Below are positions 35,263-47,600 of a stretch of DNA of 64,000 bases, piece after piece; positions within the stretch are counted from its first letter, which is position 1, and every line of letters starts with the position of its first letter. Source of the stretch: Syngnathus acus (lineage: Eukaryota > Chordata > Actinopteri > Syngnathiformes > Syngnathidae); contig NC_051094.1 of assembly GCF_901709675.1 (NCBI RefSeq), forward strand, positions 15,264,501 through 15,328,500, written 5' to 3'. The translations under genes were made by a program, and so were the position numbers. The notes beneath the pieces were generated by a model. It was not told where the DNA came from and searched no databases. It was given only the letters and a program-made list of their open reading frames with translations.

Positions 35263-35616
35263 ATGCGTAAATGGAAAAATGCTTTAAAAAGGAGGGGGTT
35301 TTTTGTCTTGAAACGGATTGAAAAATTTGCCATTATTTGTAATGGGAAAAATAGATTTGGAATTCGACCGATTCGCTTCTCGAACCACCTTTTGGAACGG
35401 ATCGTGGTCAAAAACCAAGGTTTGACTATTTTTGCTATTCTTGTTAAAATCACACTTACATGTGAACTGGAAATGACAATAATAACACATAGTGAAAGCC
35501 AAATTGAGCAAATTGGCTATTTCAGAAGTGTGTGTCAAACTGGTAGCCCTTTGCCTTAATCAGTACCCAGGAAGTAGCTCTCGGTTTAAGAAAGGTTGGT
35601 GACCTCTGCTTTACAC

Positions 35617-36940
35617 AGTGCAATATGTGCACTTACCTATTAACCATGATGAAACACTATTTGTCTGAAAGTAATTTTCCTACCCCAAGGTGAAGCTTCT
35701 CTCATACAAACCGCTGGTTGAGAGTACCCCTGACCTGTATGTGAGTGATGTTAAAAGCATTTTGGTGTAGAGAGGTGATTTTTGTTACTTTGCAGGGGCT
35801 CTTTGGGCTTGCAGCCCCAATATGGATTTCACATGCCCTGAGTAGAAAAGGGGTTTCGTAAGAAAAGCTTTCACGCAGTATGTGTCCCTCTTGCGAGGAC
35901 ACAATATTAAACTGCATATCTTAAACACCAAAGAAAGTTTTGTTCCTTACGCATTCAAAAGCCATCATGACAACAATCATTCAAGATGGCAAGAGAGATG
36001 TCACAATATATCACGCGTTACATCAGCATAGCTCAGACTTCAGTTTGGTGAACATCAAAAAACTAACTGCACACATTTTATTTTGTAGAACTGTCGAACA
36101 CCTTTTCCAAATAAAAAAACAGCTTCAAAGAGAGGTGTTGCAAGAAGAATATGAGAAGAGAAAATATATTGTACCATGACCGTTATGTGAAAGATGCAGA
36201 CTCATGGAAGCTGGTGGAGGGTGATGACTCGAGTAACAAGCTGTACCTTGGGAGACCACGTTTCTCATGTAAATGCTCTGCACCTCACATGGGACAATCA
36301 AATTGGGACTTGGAATGACTCGAAACAATTCTAGACATTCAGACACTTGAAAGAGAAGAGGAAATTTTTAAACATGAATAAGAAGGATTACAAATGAAAG
36401 CTATTGGGTGAGGTAAAACAAATTATCTAAAAAAAATTGATGAACATTCAAAAAATGTAATATCGCTGTTTGTTGTATGTGAAATAAGAACTGTCATTCT
36501 TGTTTTTTGTGGAACAAAATAAGATTTATTGTGTCATGCAAACACATTCCTTGGTTGGAATTGGGGAGGGACAGTTAAGCAAGGTTGCTTTATCCCATTT
36601 CGCAATTCGGCAAGTTCTATGTTTGTTCGGTGCATTAAATGAAAACCGTGATGACGTGTGACTAAGTACATGCCGAAATAAACAAATCAATCAATGACAA
36701 GGCAAGCAGTGTCCATCAACAGCACCACCATGTTAACCATTATTAACTGCTATTAAAGGCAGTACATTCATATTCAAAACAAGCATATGATTGCTAGGAT
36801 TGGCAAAATGGGACTTTACTCTGTACTTAAATACAGTTTTTAGGATGAAGACAATTTGACAATGAAACAGAGTATTTCTTGGGGATAATTTCTGTTAAAA
36901 TACCCTAAATTGAGGTCAACCATCATCTTTTAAGTTGCTG
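35617..36940. other. No gene recognised
   Basis: Unique AT-rich sequence. Open frames at 35940-36179 and 36125-36346 lack recognisable domains and overlap on opposite strands. Confidence 0.45.
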
Positions 36941-37170
36941 ATGGTGTAGCGGTAACACTCGCCTGACGTGTGGACATTGTGAGATTGTTTCTAATTCAGT
37001 GACGGTGTGGATGTGGGTGTGAATGGTTGCTTGGCTCTTCAGTATGTGTGCCCTGTGACAAGCTGCTAATCACTTCAGGGTATAGTTTGCCTTTTGCCCA
37101 AAAGTCAGCTGGGATAGGCTCTCACACCCCACCATGACCCTAACCAGGTGTGAAAATGGACGGACGGATC
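36941..37170 (+). mobile_element. Diverged GGATGG-tail SINE
   Basis: TGATGGTGTAGCGGTAACACTC resembles an A-box region. GTGTGAATGGTTGCTTGGCTC, GTGCCCTGTGACAAGCTG, AGTCAGCTGGGATAGGCTC and a final GGACGGACGGAT appear in the same order as in the SINE at 57354/59305. The B box is not recognisable. Confidence 0.55.
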
Positions 37171-37174
37171 ATCC

Positions 37175-39713
37175 TTAAACACTTGATATTTAGGAACTTT
37201 GTGTCATTTTGCCCAAAACCCAACTTTGTCTGAGAAATGAATCCCAGAGTATTAATATATATGTTGTTAATTTATAACCTGTGGGAACATTAATCCAATC
37301 AGACAATCAACAGATCAATGTGAGCTCTAACTAAACAGGCAGCTGCTCGAGGCCGATGATCCAGTGCGCGCCAGATTGTTTCACAACGAAGGCATAGGCC
37401 ATTTAAAAAGCCAAACACAAAGCAACAAAAGAACCATTTTCCTTGGATGGTGTGTGGGCACAACCCAAAGCAAATCAGTAAAGAGGCAGCTTTGCCCACA
37501 AGGTTGAGATGAGTAAACATCAGTTTCCATAGAAGGAAAAGTAATCCACTGTAGTGCTGACCCTGGATAACTCTGAGATTGTATCAAAAGCCAAAAGGAC
37601 TTTCAACAGAGACATTTTCAAGCATAAAAAGAAAGCAGTAGGAGTACGCCTGAAGCACATCAGGAATTGATGAGTTACAAACACTGTCCAATAAGACAAA
37701 AGCTGTGGAATATAACATATACTAAATACTGTGCAAGATTACAAGGTAAGCAGTCGAGAACTACTAGTACATTACATGTCAGTGAAGTAGTGACATGTTG
37801 TGAACGTCCAGAAGGTATTTGGAAAGGAAGCGCATGATGTGGTTTTCCATCATTTTCCACCTAAAAATGTGACAGCTGATAGCCGCAGTGATTACCTCAT
37901 TTTCGCATTCACAACTCTATCTTGAAATATGCTGAAGCTCCTCACCGACACTGTAAGCTGGCGCTTGATGCCTCTGCTGTGGTGACAGGCTTCGAATAGT
38001 TTTTCATATCACCCTCCGTTTCACAGTGGCCACGACTTTTGAAAGGCTGGTTCTGATTATTTGTCGGTCTGGGGTGATATTTTCAGTGAGTAATGTTATA
38101 TGAGAGACACAGGCATTTGAGTGCAAGAACAGACTGTCAAATTCAAATAAGCCATAAAAAAGAAAGGCAGTCAAGAAAGTGCCTTTGAGCAGGAATTCAA
38201 AGATGGGTGCTTCCTAAAATATTAAAATTAAAGACTGAAGTGCAGCATTTTAACACATTCATACACTGTAGTCAAATGTGAGCGACCATTAAATAACCCT
38301 GGTGGAAATGATTAGTGGCCTCTGTCACAGCCCACTGGTGCCAAATTTAAGATTACAGGTCTCATAAATAGTGTTGCTGGTCTTTTCTTTGCAGTTTGTC
38401 ATGTCTCCACTTGAAAATTCCCTTCTGGACACGGTAAAAAAAAAAGTATGTTTTCATTCATTACTCAGCACTGTGACGATATGGGTGATTTTTTTTAGAT
38501 TTCTATTTGGGGTCAAGCAGACATTTGAACCTCCTCTTAGATTACTTTTTAAGTGTACCAATGTGATAATTCCAAATAGAGACTTCACACTTACCAGTGA
38601 CTTCAGATTAAACAGGTGCAAGAAGTTTGACAAGCGCTCTATTACAATTTTACCTTTACCTATCAATTTTTACCTTAACATAAGGTCATAGTTGACTGTT
38701 TTACTGAAACTGCACAACTAAACATAATCATTATCTACATAATTAAGAACACACACAATTAACAGCGGGATTATCGCTAAATTATCAGAGTGAAAAAGTT
38801 TATTCTGATAGAATGACTTTATTGATCATCAATAGGATTTGGAAATATATCAAATTAAAATATAGGCTCCAGCACGCCAGTGACCTACAAAATCAATAAT
38901 AACTTCACATAAAGAAAAAGATTCACACTGAAAAATAGGCATTTGTTACTGGAGGGAGTCCAGCACAATTAAAAAAAAAAAAAAACTCTGCTATGTAAAC
39001 CACTGCATCACGACTGACACTGACTGCTAATCTAAAATAGCCTGAACAAAACTAGGAAATATTTTTCAAACGCTGTTGCAGACATTTTCATTTTTTTGCC
39101 ACTGCTTCACTTTGTGCCTGAGATGCTTTCATTTTTCAAAACATCAGCCTGCTTTAAAATTGTGTGAGTCTATCGTGTGGGAAAAGTGCAAGTACAGCAA
39201 GGCCAAGCATAAAGACAAGGTGACATAGAGCTGGCCAGCTATCTAATGATTAGTAGAGCTGACTACAGCTAGTCCTGTGCACACAAACACTAAAAGATTT
39301 CTTTATTATTGAGCTGAGCCCTCCAAAAAATCCAATTCCCACCCAGTATCAAACTACACAGTTTTAACAGACACGATCCAAAATACTTGATGATTAATGG
39401 GACAACATTAATTTTAGGCTGCAGGAATAGCTTTGCTTTTTCGTATGCAAATACAATGAAAATGATACACTCAGTGTCAGCCAGAGTGTTGTTCCCTCAC
39501 TGACTGTCATGCAGTCAGCGTGTGATTTTCTCCTAGTCGATGACAGTGCCAGCATGAATTGTCTGTCTCTATTGTAGGTGCCTTGACTGGGCAACAACAG
39601 GAGAAAAAAAAAGTCTAAAGAAAATGCATAGGATATGCCATGTTGAGCTGGAAAAACTCGCAAAGGATCCCTTAGGAGTCGGAGTACCCATTAGCAAGGA
39701 AAGTGATAGTACA
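37175..39713. other. No gene recognised
   Basis: Unique AT-rich DNA. No TIR, SINE or LINE hallmarks and no convincing exon seen. Confidence 0.45.
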
Positions 39714-39721
39714 GCATAGAT

Positions 39722-40049
39722 CAGGGGTGTCAAATTCATTATTTTCCCGGGCCGCATTGTAGTCATAGCTTCTTTCGGAGGGCCATTATGAATGTCAACC
39801 CAAATAAATGTATGAGCACCTCATATTATATACAGTAAAAGCTACAAAACAAACTGACAAATAACCCGTTTTCAAATCAGATGAGTAAAAACTGGACAAA
39901 TATTTAAAAAAATAAGATATTATTAAAAGTGAAGACAATTTGCAATTCTAGTAATGACACAAATTTGATGCACAATTTGTCTTCGCGGGCCACATAGAAT
40001 GATGTGGCGGGCCGTATCTGGGCCCCGGGCCTTGAGTTCGACACATGTG
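39722..40049. mobile_element. Short non-autonomous hAT transposon (328 bp)
   Basis: The ends are CAGGGGTGTCAAATTC and GAGTTCGACACATGTG. A perfect 8-bp duplication, GCATAGAT, lies at 39714-39721 and 40050-40057. Subterminal GGGCCGCATTGTAG and GGCGGGCCGTATCTGGGCC blocks. A truncated copy is at 44583-44839. Confidence 0.92.
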
Positions 40050-40057
40050 GCATAGAT

Positions 40058-41400
40058 GGTACTCGCACAGGTTTTATAAAAACAACTCGCCCTGACATCA
40101 AACCCATCAAGTTAGAGAACAGTTAAAAGTACAACCACAATAATAAATGTATTGTTAATACAGACAATGCCATTCAAAAGTGAGCATGCATTTGCATCAA
40201 CCACAAGGGCAGGTTAATGTCTATTCATAAAATAAGCCCCTTTTGCACTCTGCTGCACCATGGTATGTCAACCTATGGTCACAAATAGCACAGGCCAATA
40301 ACTAACCGCTACCCGCTAGCGAAGCCATGAGTCCCTCCACATAGGGGAGAAAACAGCAAGCTGGAACTGAAGCTGGACAGTCCATTCATCACAACTTGTC
40401 CTGAAGCACTGTTCTGTCCCAGCGGGTGTGCTATAGTGCACCATGGATGAAGGGGAGACATGTTTGAACAGCTACCCCAAGGCCATGAGACTGGGTAAAG
40501 TAACAGCAGCCGAACCATTTGAGTTGCTATACTGTACATCAGGGATGAAAAAGTTAGACCACTAATCTATGGAATAGGCCTAAAGCCAGCTCATAGCAAT
40601 AGTCACTAAACATGTGGTTGCTGCCAAAACCTAAACATCCAAAAGCATTCCAAAAAAGAAAATTGCATTAAATGATTGATTAGAACCAGATTACACTGAA
40701 GGAGATTCTAAAGAAAAGTTCCAGTCATTCAAAAGCCCATTTATTTGAGATGGGCTTACACAGATTGCACCCATGACCGATAATACATCAAGAAGACATG
40801 TTCTTTGGTAACAATATCAAATTGTAGTCGGCTTGATCAGAGATGGACTTGTACATTTCTATTAAAAGAGAGCACAGACCGAGATGCTATCAAATAAACT
40901 GCACATAGTGACAATGCATACGTGTGGGGTTACTTTGTACTGATGGCACACTTTCTCACATGCCTTATGGCAGTGAGAAAGGGGGGTCATGGGGCTGCCT
41001 ATGATAAACTAGCCTAATAAAATCCAGCATCTGGTGCATTTGACTGTAACCACAAATATTAAGCAAAACACGCTTGTGTAATCATGCAGTGCCCCCATTT
41101 GATCTGTAAAGAAGGCTCAATTACTGTGGGGAAACATATTAGCGATGCTTTTCACTAAAGACTGTTTTGTTTGTGTTGTAACAGCTCCACTGAGAATTGA
41201 AAAATATGAATGATCATAAAAGCATAATCTCACACACATGTAAGGATCCCTAATAATATTCATGTTAATCTTTTTCTCTAATTGATCTAAAACTGTTTGA
41301 AAATAGAATAAACTGCTTGCATTTACAATAAAACTGCTAATATGAGCTTTACCATATTAATTCTACTATTTTGCTGATTTTCTCAAAACGTTTGATGATG
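40058..41400. other. No gene recognised
   Basis: Unique sequence; nothing recognised on either strand. Confidence 0.45.
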
Positions 41401-41663
41401 AGTAGGACGACTATAAGTCGCTCCAGAGTAAAAGTCGCACCAGCCATAAAATGCATAATAAAGAAGAAAAAGAGCACAGGCATATGTAGCATAAATAACA
41501 TGTTAACATGTTTATCAAACCATCCGTGTCACTCCAAATCACTAAATCCAATGAAATCTTCATCCTCTGTGTCACTTTTAAACAACTCCGCTAACTCCGG
41601 AAGTAGAAGATGCGGGGCTTCCTTTTCTACGTCGCTTACGTCAGACTCATCGCAATGACGGAA
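41401..41663 (-). mobile_element. End fragment of a TA-type DNA transposon carrying a coding remnant
   Basis: GGACGACTATAAGTCGCTCC and AGTCGCACCAGCCATAAAATGC match the left arm of the MITE at 24545 (GTTGCTCC ... CGTCGCATTAGCCATAAAATGC). The outermost CCGTA is degraded. Beyond 41663 the homology is lost. It links the non-coding MITEs to a coding ancestor. Confidence 0.6.
41529..41651 (-). pseudogene. Acidic C-terminal tail of a probable transposase
   Basis: Reading from 41651 to the stop at 41531-41529 gives CDESDVSDVEKEAPHLLLPE, then LAELFKSDTEDEDFIGFSDL, then E and stop. Thirteen of 41 residues are Asp or Glu before counting the leucine-rich centre. Short acidic tails ending in DEDF.GF-type sequence are typical of some pogo-like DDE transposases. 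The stop lies about 125 bp from the transposon end, as expected for a 3' coding end. The catalytic domain is not present. Confidence 0.5.
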
Positions 41664-44490
41664 AAGTAAAAAGGCAACAAACAGCAAAAACATTATGAAC
41701 GTATATGGTCACATTCAATGACTCAATCTTAACAGATAGACCTTGGCAGAAATCTATGCTCTACTGATTACCATCTAAGTGTGACATAAACTTTCATCTA
41801 TATTTTAACGGCTGAAACTATTTTAAGCTCACTTTAGTGTTTTTTTTAACTCAACCTGATGAACAACAAACATCCATATGGGGATTTATCACAGGACCTC
41901 AATTTGTCAAATATACAAACTAGATATTCATTTGGCATTTTTTGAAATTTCTTCACGCTTGATCTTGAATTTCATGTAGAAATCATTTATAAGTTTAATA
42001 AGAGTGCAGCAAATCCGAATACAAATGCCTGAATGTTCATTAAGTCGCCAGTAGTTACATGTTTGATATTAGGCATTTAAAATTCAGTTGATAAGTGAGC
42101 AAATCATTTATGTCGAACCTTGGTTTGATCAAACCATAAACAAAACGCCAAAACACTGGTGGGAAGATGTAGTCTGGTCAATTGAATTCAAGGTTGAAAT
42201 GTTTGTTTATAGCCTAATTCCCCAAAGAATGTTTGGTGCAAAAGACCCATTGATTTCTAAAAAGTCTGCACCATGCTTTTGGGCTGTTTTTCTTTAGCTA
42301 GAACTGGGAAATTGTGAACAGTTCTAAACAGTTTTTGCATACAAGCTTCATGCTAGAATGCAAATAAAAAAAAAAGCCTGCTCAATAATGTGTTTGTCTG
42401 GGGTTACTTAGATGCACTAAATCAAGTGTGTTCGGACTCATATTTAACACAAGTTTGAATGTGATTGGTTAAGTTCTAAGATGGTGTCCAGTTGACATTT
42501 GTGTATTATTTCATTTGTTTATTTTTTTTTACCATACATGGCCTATTCAAGAGGCAATATTTTCAGTTGAGTTCTGTTGGTTATTTTTCACTTTAATAGT
42601 GAAAAAACAAATCTAATGATTTACCTTGGTCTATTTTTCCTCTGCTCCTACTAATAGTATCTTGTCGACAAGCAAAATAACCATTTGCGACAAACCTAGT
42701 GTGTCGATGTTTTATATCCACTCCAGGTGGCCACACGGCCAGAAAACCAAAATGATCCCCAGGTCTGAGTGTTGACTACATTAGGACTCTTAGGTCTTGC
42801 GATATAGAGGGTTCAGCTTTACCTTAGCAAAGACATAACTCAAAGACTGTATCAGCCTAGAGGTCCCAAATGACAGCAATTCCACATTACAACTAGCTCA
42901 ATGTGAGAGAGGGCTTTAGTTTTATTACTATCATTACTACTGTATATCATTCTAAATGGATGACCATTTGGTTTAATTTAAATGTAAATCTGGGCAGTGA
43001 ACTGCACCCATTGTCACAAATGGTAGCCTGATGATTTTTATTCAATCTGCCAACAGTACGGACATCATAGGAACCCTTTCGCTTTCTATTTTACTATGAC
43101 GAGAAATAATTGATCAACTCAATTATTTTTGTTCGTGTTTATTGAAGCAGAACTCAGCAAAACCATTTGTCTACTGTCATTTGAAGCTGAGGAGCGTTAT
43201 ATGCCAAATAGAGCCACGTAGTATGTCAATTGCTGACTTCAGTAACCCCTGACACAGTAATGATTTTTTATTTTTTTTTTTTTTCAAATCCTGTTATGAA
43301 AGTGAAAAGATGCACTAATTTCCCAAGGTAAGGTTTTACCGTAATCACAATATCAGGTTCATTCTAGTATAACATATTTGCAATACTCTGCAATGAGTTA
43401 CCGCCACTTCTGAGTGATTTGAATAATCCTTAATCAAATAGGAACTCATCCCTGTCCCCCCACAGCTAATTGTTTTTCCTACTCTGTACACAATACTAAG
43501 CTTTTGCTAAATCAAACACGCACAAACCAACATTAAATCACCAAATAAATCCACCTGCAAACAAATCAAATCGTTTGACCTGTATCTGCTGCATTTTTCA
43601 AACCAAAATTGTACAAAGCCAATAAAAAGCCTTTCCATGTTTCCTTGTGTTACACAGGAGGAGCCCCATTCAAGACTCATTGCATACAAACATCACCATT
43701 GATCTTTAAAAGCTTACATCTCCACCCAAGTGCAAGCGAGCTTTGCAAGTCCCATGACTGCAAAGCCGCCGTGTTCTTTGTTCTTTGTGAGGAACATTTT
43801 TGCGTGACGCACCAGTTGTTAGTAAGAAAATATAAAATAGCATATTTTGACTATACAGAACAAAAAGCCATACAGGTGACTCCCACTGGAACCTGGCTGC
43901 CCACGATAGTGCTGTGAAGCGGTTAAAAAAAATTACAGGATTTGTAATTAATCTAATGAATTGCATTTTAATCTCATCTCTGATAAAGGTCTCCAAATAA
44001 AGAATTGGAATTCTTGGACATTACAAAATTGTAGTGCATGACTAACCCACACGGTTGCCATTGTTGAGTGACGTCACATTGTAGTCTGTCGGTGAACTCG
44101 GGGTCCTTTTTTTTTTTTTTTCAACTTTGCAACCCAAACCTCCCAGTTCAAAGAGGTGCAAATTTTCTAGTTGAAAGTCTGACTTCCCACTTTCCGCAAA
44201 TGCAGCATAAAATCACTGCAGAACGTAACGGAAGTCCAAAATATTCTTTGATGGTAAGTCACTTGGAGTGTGTGATGAGTGTGTGATCCTACCGGCAACA
44301 GACTAATATTTTGTATATAGTTTGAGGTCAAATACATCAAAAAAACAGTTTACCCAGCTTGACTTGCTCTGCCACAAACCTGGCCGTGTTTAATTAAACA
44401 CAACCTGGTAGGAGCCCTTCAAAATGAACGCGCTCTTAAGGAGTCCTCAATAAGAGATTGGGTCGGAAACGAAAGAGGACATAGGAACAA
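41664..44490. other. No gene recognised
   Basis: Unique AT-rich DNA. T runs near 43265 and 44108 and no supported coding sequence. Confidence 0.45.
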
Positions 44491-44505
44491 CATTTTACCG
44501 TTCAA

Positions 44506-44507
<2 letters not shown>

Positions 44508-44582
<75 letters not shown>
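44508..44582. repeat. (GT)n microsatellite
   Basis: About 37 GT units, starting directly after the Tc1-like left terminus (CCGTTCAAAA). Confidence 0.97.
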
Positions 44583-44583
<1 letters not shown>

Positions 44584-44839
44584 ACATTTGTGCATCAAAT
44601 TCGTGTGTCATGACTAGAATTGCAAATTGTCTTCACTTTTAATAATCTCTTTTTTTTTAAATATTTGACCAGTTTTTACTCATCTGGTTTGAAAACGAGT
44701 TATTTGTCAGTTTGTTTTGTAGCTTTTATATATAATATGAGGTGCTCATACATTTATTTGGGTTGACAGTCATAATGGCCCTCCAAAAGAAGCTATGATT
44801 ACAATGCGGCCCGCAAAAAAAATGAGTTTGACACCCCTG
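44583..44839 (-). mobile_element. Truncated hAT copy of the 39722 family
   Basis: In reverse orientation the segment ends GTTTGACACCCCTG at 44839. ATTGCAAATTGTCTTCACTT, ATTTGACCAGTTTTTACTC and GAGGTGCTCATACATTTAT match the 39722 element. The other terminus, about 75 bp, is missing where the (GT)n array begins. Confidence 0.85.
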
Positions 44840-44909
44840 CTTTACATTGTTAATGTGGTAAATGACTATTCTAGCTGCAAATATCTGTTCTTTTAACGCA
44901 ATATATATA

Positions 44910-46746
44910 CCGTATTTTCCGCCCTAAAAGGCGCACCGGGTTATAAGGCGCACCTTCAATGAACGGCCCATTTTAAAACTTTGTCCATATATAAGGCGCA
45001 CCGGCTTATAAGGCGCATAAAATAGAAGCTATACTGCATCAAACTGAGGTTGACTAGGGTTGCGGTATGCATCCACTAGCCAATAACCAACGAGCCCTCT
45101 GTAAACAATCGCGTTTCTCAAACGATCTCCTATAAAATGATCAGAACTGACTAAAGTTCGATCTAACGCATTGGTACTACTTACCTATGTTTCCCTTCCA
45201 TATCGATCCGTAGATTTACTCGAAACATTAACAGAGCAGCCTATTTTGACATGAAATAGCCTGGTACGTATAGCAGCTATCGCAATAGCATTAGCCATCC
45301 GCAAAGTCTCACGAGCCTCAGCGAAGTGTAAACAATCGCGTTTCTCAAACGATCTCCTATAAAATGATCGGAACTGACTAAAGTTCGATCCAACGCATTG
45401 GTACTACTTACCTATGTTTCCCTTCCATATTGATCCGTAGATTTACTCGAAACATTAACAGAGCAGCCTATTTTGACATGAAATAGCCTGGTACGTATAG
45501 CAGCTATCGCAATAGCATTAGCCATCCGCAAAGTCTCACGAGCCTCACCTCGCAATCTCCCATGAGCCTCAGCAAAGTGTAAACAATCGCGTTTCTCAAA
45601 CGATCTCCTATAAAATGATCGGAACTGACTAAAGTTCGATCCAACGCATTGGTACTACTTACCTATGTTTCCCTTCCATATCGATCCGTAGATTTACTCG
45701 AAACATTAACAGAGCAGCCTATTTTGGCATGAAATAGCCTGGTACGTATAGCAGCTATCGCAATAGCATTAGCCATCCGCAAAGTCTCACGAGCCTCACC
45801 TCGCAATCTCCCATGAGCCTCAGCAAAGTGTAAACAATCGCGTTTCTCAAACGATCTCCTATAAAATGATCGGAACTGACTAAAGTTCGATCCAACGCAT
45901 TGGTACTACTTACCTATGTTTCCCTTCCATATCGATCCGTAGATTTACTCGAAACATTAACAGAGCAGCCTATTTTGACATGAAATAGCCTGGTACGTAT
46001 AGCAGCTATCGCAATAGCATTAGCCATCCGCAAAGTCTCACGAGCCTCACCTCGCAATCTCCCATGAGCCTCAGCAAAGTGTAAACAATCGCGTTTCTCA
46101 AACGATCTCCTATAAAATGATCGGAACTGACTAAAGTTCGATCCAACGCATTGGTACTACTTACCTATGTTTCCCTTCCATATCGATCCGTAGATTTACT
46201 CGAAACATTAACAGAGCAGCCTATTTTGACATGAAATAGCCTGGTACGTATAGCAGCTATCGCAATAGCATTAGCCATCCGCAAAGTCTCACGAGCCTCA
46301 CCTCGCAATCTCCCATGAGCCTCAGCAAAGTGTAAACAATCGCGTTTCTCAAACGATCTCCTATAAAATGATCGGAACTGACTAAAGTTTGATCTAACGC
46401 ATTGGTACTACTTACCTATGTTTCCCTTCCATATCGATCCGTAGATTTACTCGAAACATTAACAGAGCAGCCTATTTTGACAGGAAATAGCCTCGCGGGT
46501 ACAACAGCTATTCGGTGACGCCCCCTGACTACAGTTGCCGTAATGCTGGGAAGCGATGCGACCTTGTAATTTATTAGTCGTACTAAAACGTACTGAAACA
46601 TTTTGGCAGAGCACTGTGTACAACCAGTATGGATCAACAAATTCATCAGTTGATCCATATATAAGGCGCACTGGCCTATAAGGCGCACTGTCGGCTTTGA
46701 GAAAATTTTAGGTTTTTAGGTGCGCCTTTTAGGGCGGAAAATACGG
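44910..46746. mobile_element. TA-flanked MITE (AAGGCGCACC family) with an internal satellite
   Basis: The left end is CCGTATTTTCCGCCCTAAAA and the right end, reversed, is the same 20 bases. TA flanks both sides (44908-44909 and 46747-46748). ATAAGGCGCACC motifs repeat in both subterminal zones (near 44943, 44992, 46663). The body between them is a six-copy tandem array. No coding capacity. Confidence 0.92.
45101..46490. repeat. 251-bp satellite array inside the MITE
   Basis: GTAAACAATCGCGTTTCTCA starts at 45101, 45328, 45579, 45830, 46081 and 46332. The spacings are 227, then four of exactly 251. The first unit lacks a 24-bp piece (CTCACCTCGCAATCTCCCAT and adjoining bases). Inner units are almost identical. 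The first and last share GATCTAACGC where all inner ones read GATCCAACGC. The last is incomplete. Confidence 0.97.
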
Positions 46747-46800
46747 TACACAGGTGTAGAAAGGCCCATTGCTAGCAACCATCTCTCCAGTGATCTAATG

Positions 46801-47600
46801 CAGCGTTTCCCAACCACTGGTGTGCCGTGAGAGATGTTCAGCTGTGCCGTAGAGAAATTGTCCAATATTAAGTACGGAGCGCATTGTAAAGAGGCTCACC
46901 AAACCACTGGCCAGTTAGCGGAAGGCCTGGTCAGCCACTTGCTAATCGTGCATGCGTGGTAAATCGGAGAATCTTGAGATTTCATGTTATGGCGGTCTGA
47001 TTATATTGCATCGGCACAAATTCAGTTTATGTGTGTGCTGTTGTGTGCTTTTGCTAACAGTGACACAATGACGGCTGTGGTGCGTTTGCGGTCCGATGGA
47101 AATCAGAGTATGCAGATCAACCGGAGAACCTGGATTGTTCATTTTTCACCAACATAAAATACACAGTCAAGTCGAGACTGTGATAGCCACTCAGCTGCTG
47201 TCAGAGCAGCAGAGCATCTTTAAAAGTGACTTTGTTCTTAATGTTGCAATATTCATAGAGCTAGTCTAAAACAGTAAACAAAGTCTTGTTGATTCTTTTG
47301 GATTTTAATCACAATCACATTCAATAGTTTATTCCTTACACTGTTTAAAACCTTTGTAAAAAACTGACATTTTTATTTTAAAAAAGAAATACAATTTAAA
47401 GAATATTTAGTACTTATTTTTATTCAATTATTCCACTCTCATACATATATAGGAATAGGACTTTACGTCTTTTGTTGTAATATAACTGTTTTTGATATAG
47501 AAGCTGGTGTAACACTTAACAGATTTTTGTTGGTGGTGTGCATCGAGATTTTTTCCAATGAAAAGGTATTCCGTGAATGAAAAAAGGTTGGGAAACATTG
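46801..47600. mobile_element. Non-autonomous hAT transposon (800 bp)
   Basis: Second copy of the 4528 family. The ends are CAGCGTTTCCCAACC and GGTTGGGAAACATTG, and a perfect 8-bp duplication, ATCTAATG, lies at 46793-46800 and 47601-47608. It is collinear with the 4528 copy throughout, with substitutions and small indels. Confidence 0.93.

Larger units (their letters stand above)
34567..35428 (+). mobile_element. Pogo/Tigger-like element nested in the hAT element
   Basis: The left end is CAGTCAAACCTCGGTTTTCG and the right end, reversed, is TAGTCAAACCTTGGTTTTTG. TA precedes the left end. TTCGAAC/GTTCGAA motifs repeat in both subterminal zones. The interior has a 185-bp tandem duplication and a very short coding remnant. 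The family assignment rests on termini and the N-terminal peptide. Confidence 0.75.
34439..35608. mobile_element. Non-autonomous hAT transposon (1170 bp) with nested element
   Basis: The ends are CAGGGGTCACCAAAACGG and AAGGTTGGTGACCTCTG. A perfect 8-bp duplication, CTTTACAC, lies at 34431-34438 and 35609-35616. Most of the interior is a pogo/Tigger-like element (34567-35428). No hAT transposase remains. Confidence 0.92.

Noticed and set aside
45101-46490. CRISPR-like array
   Set aside because: The units are directly abutting 251-bp tandem repeats with no unique spacers and lie within a transposon.
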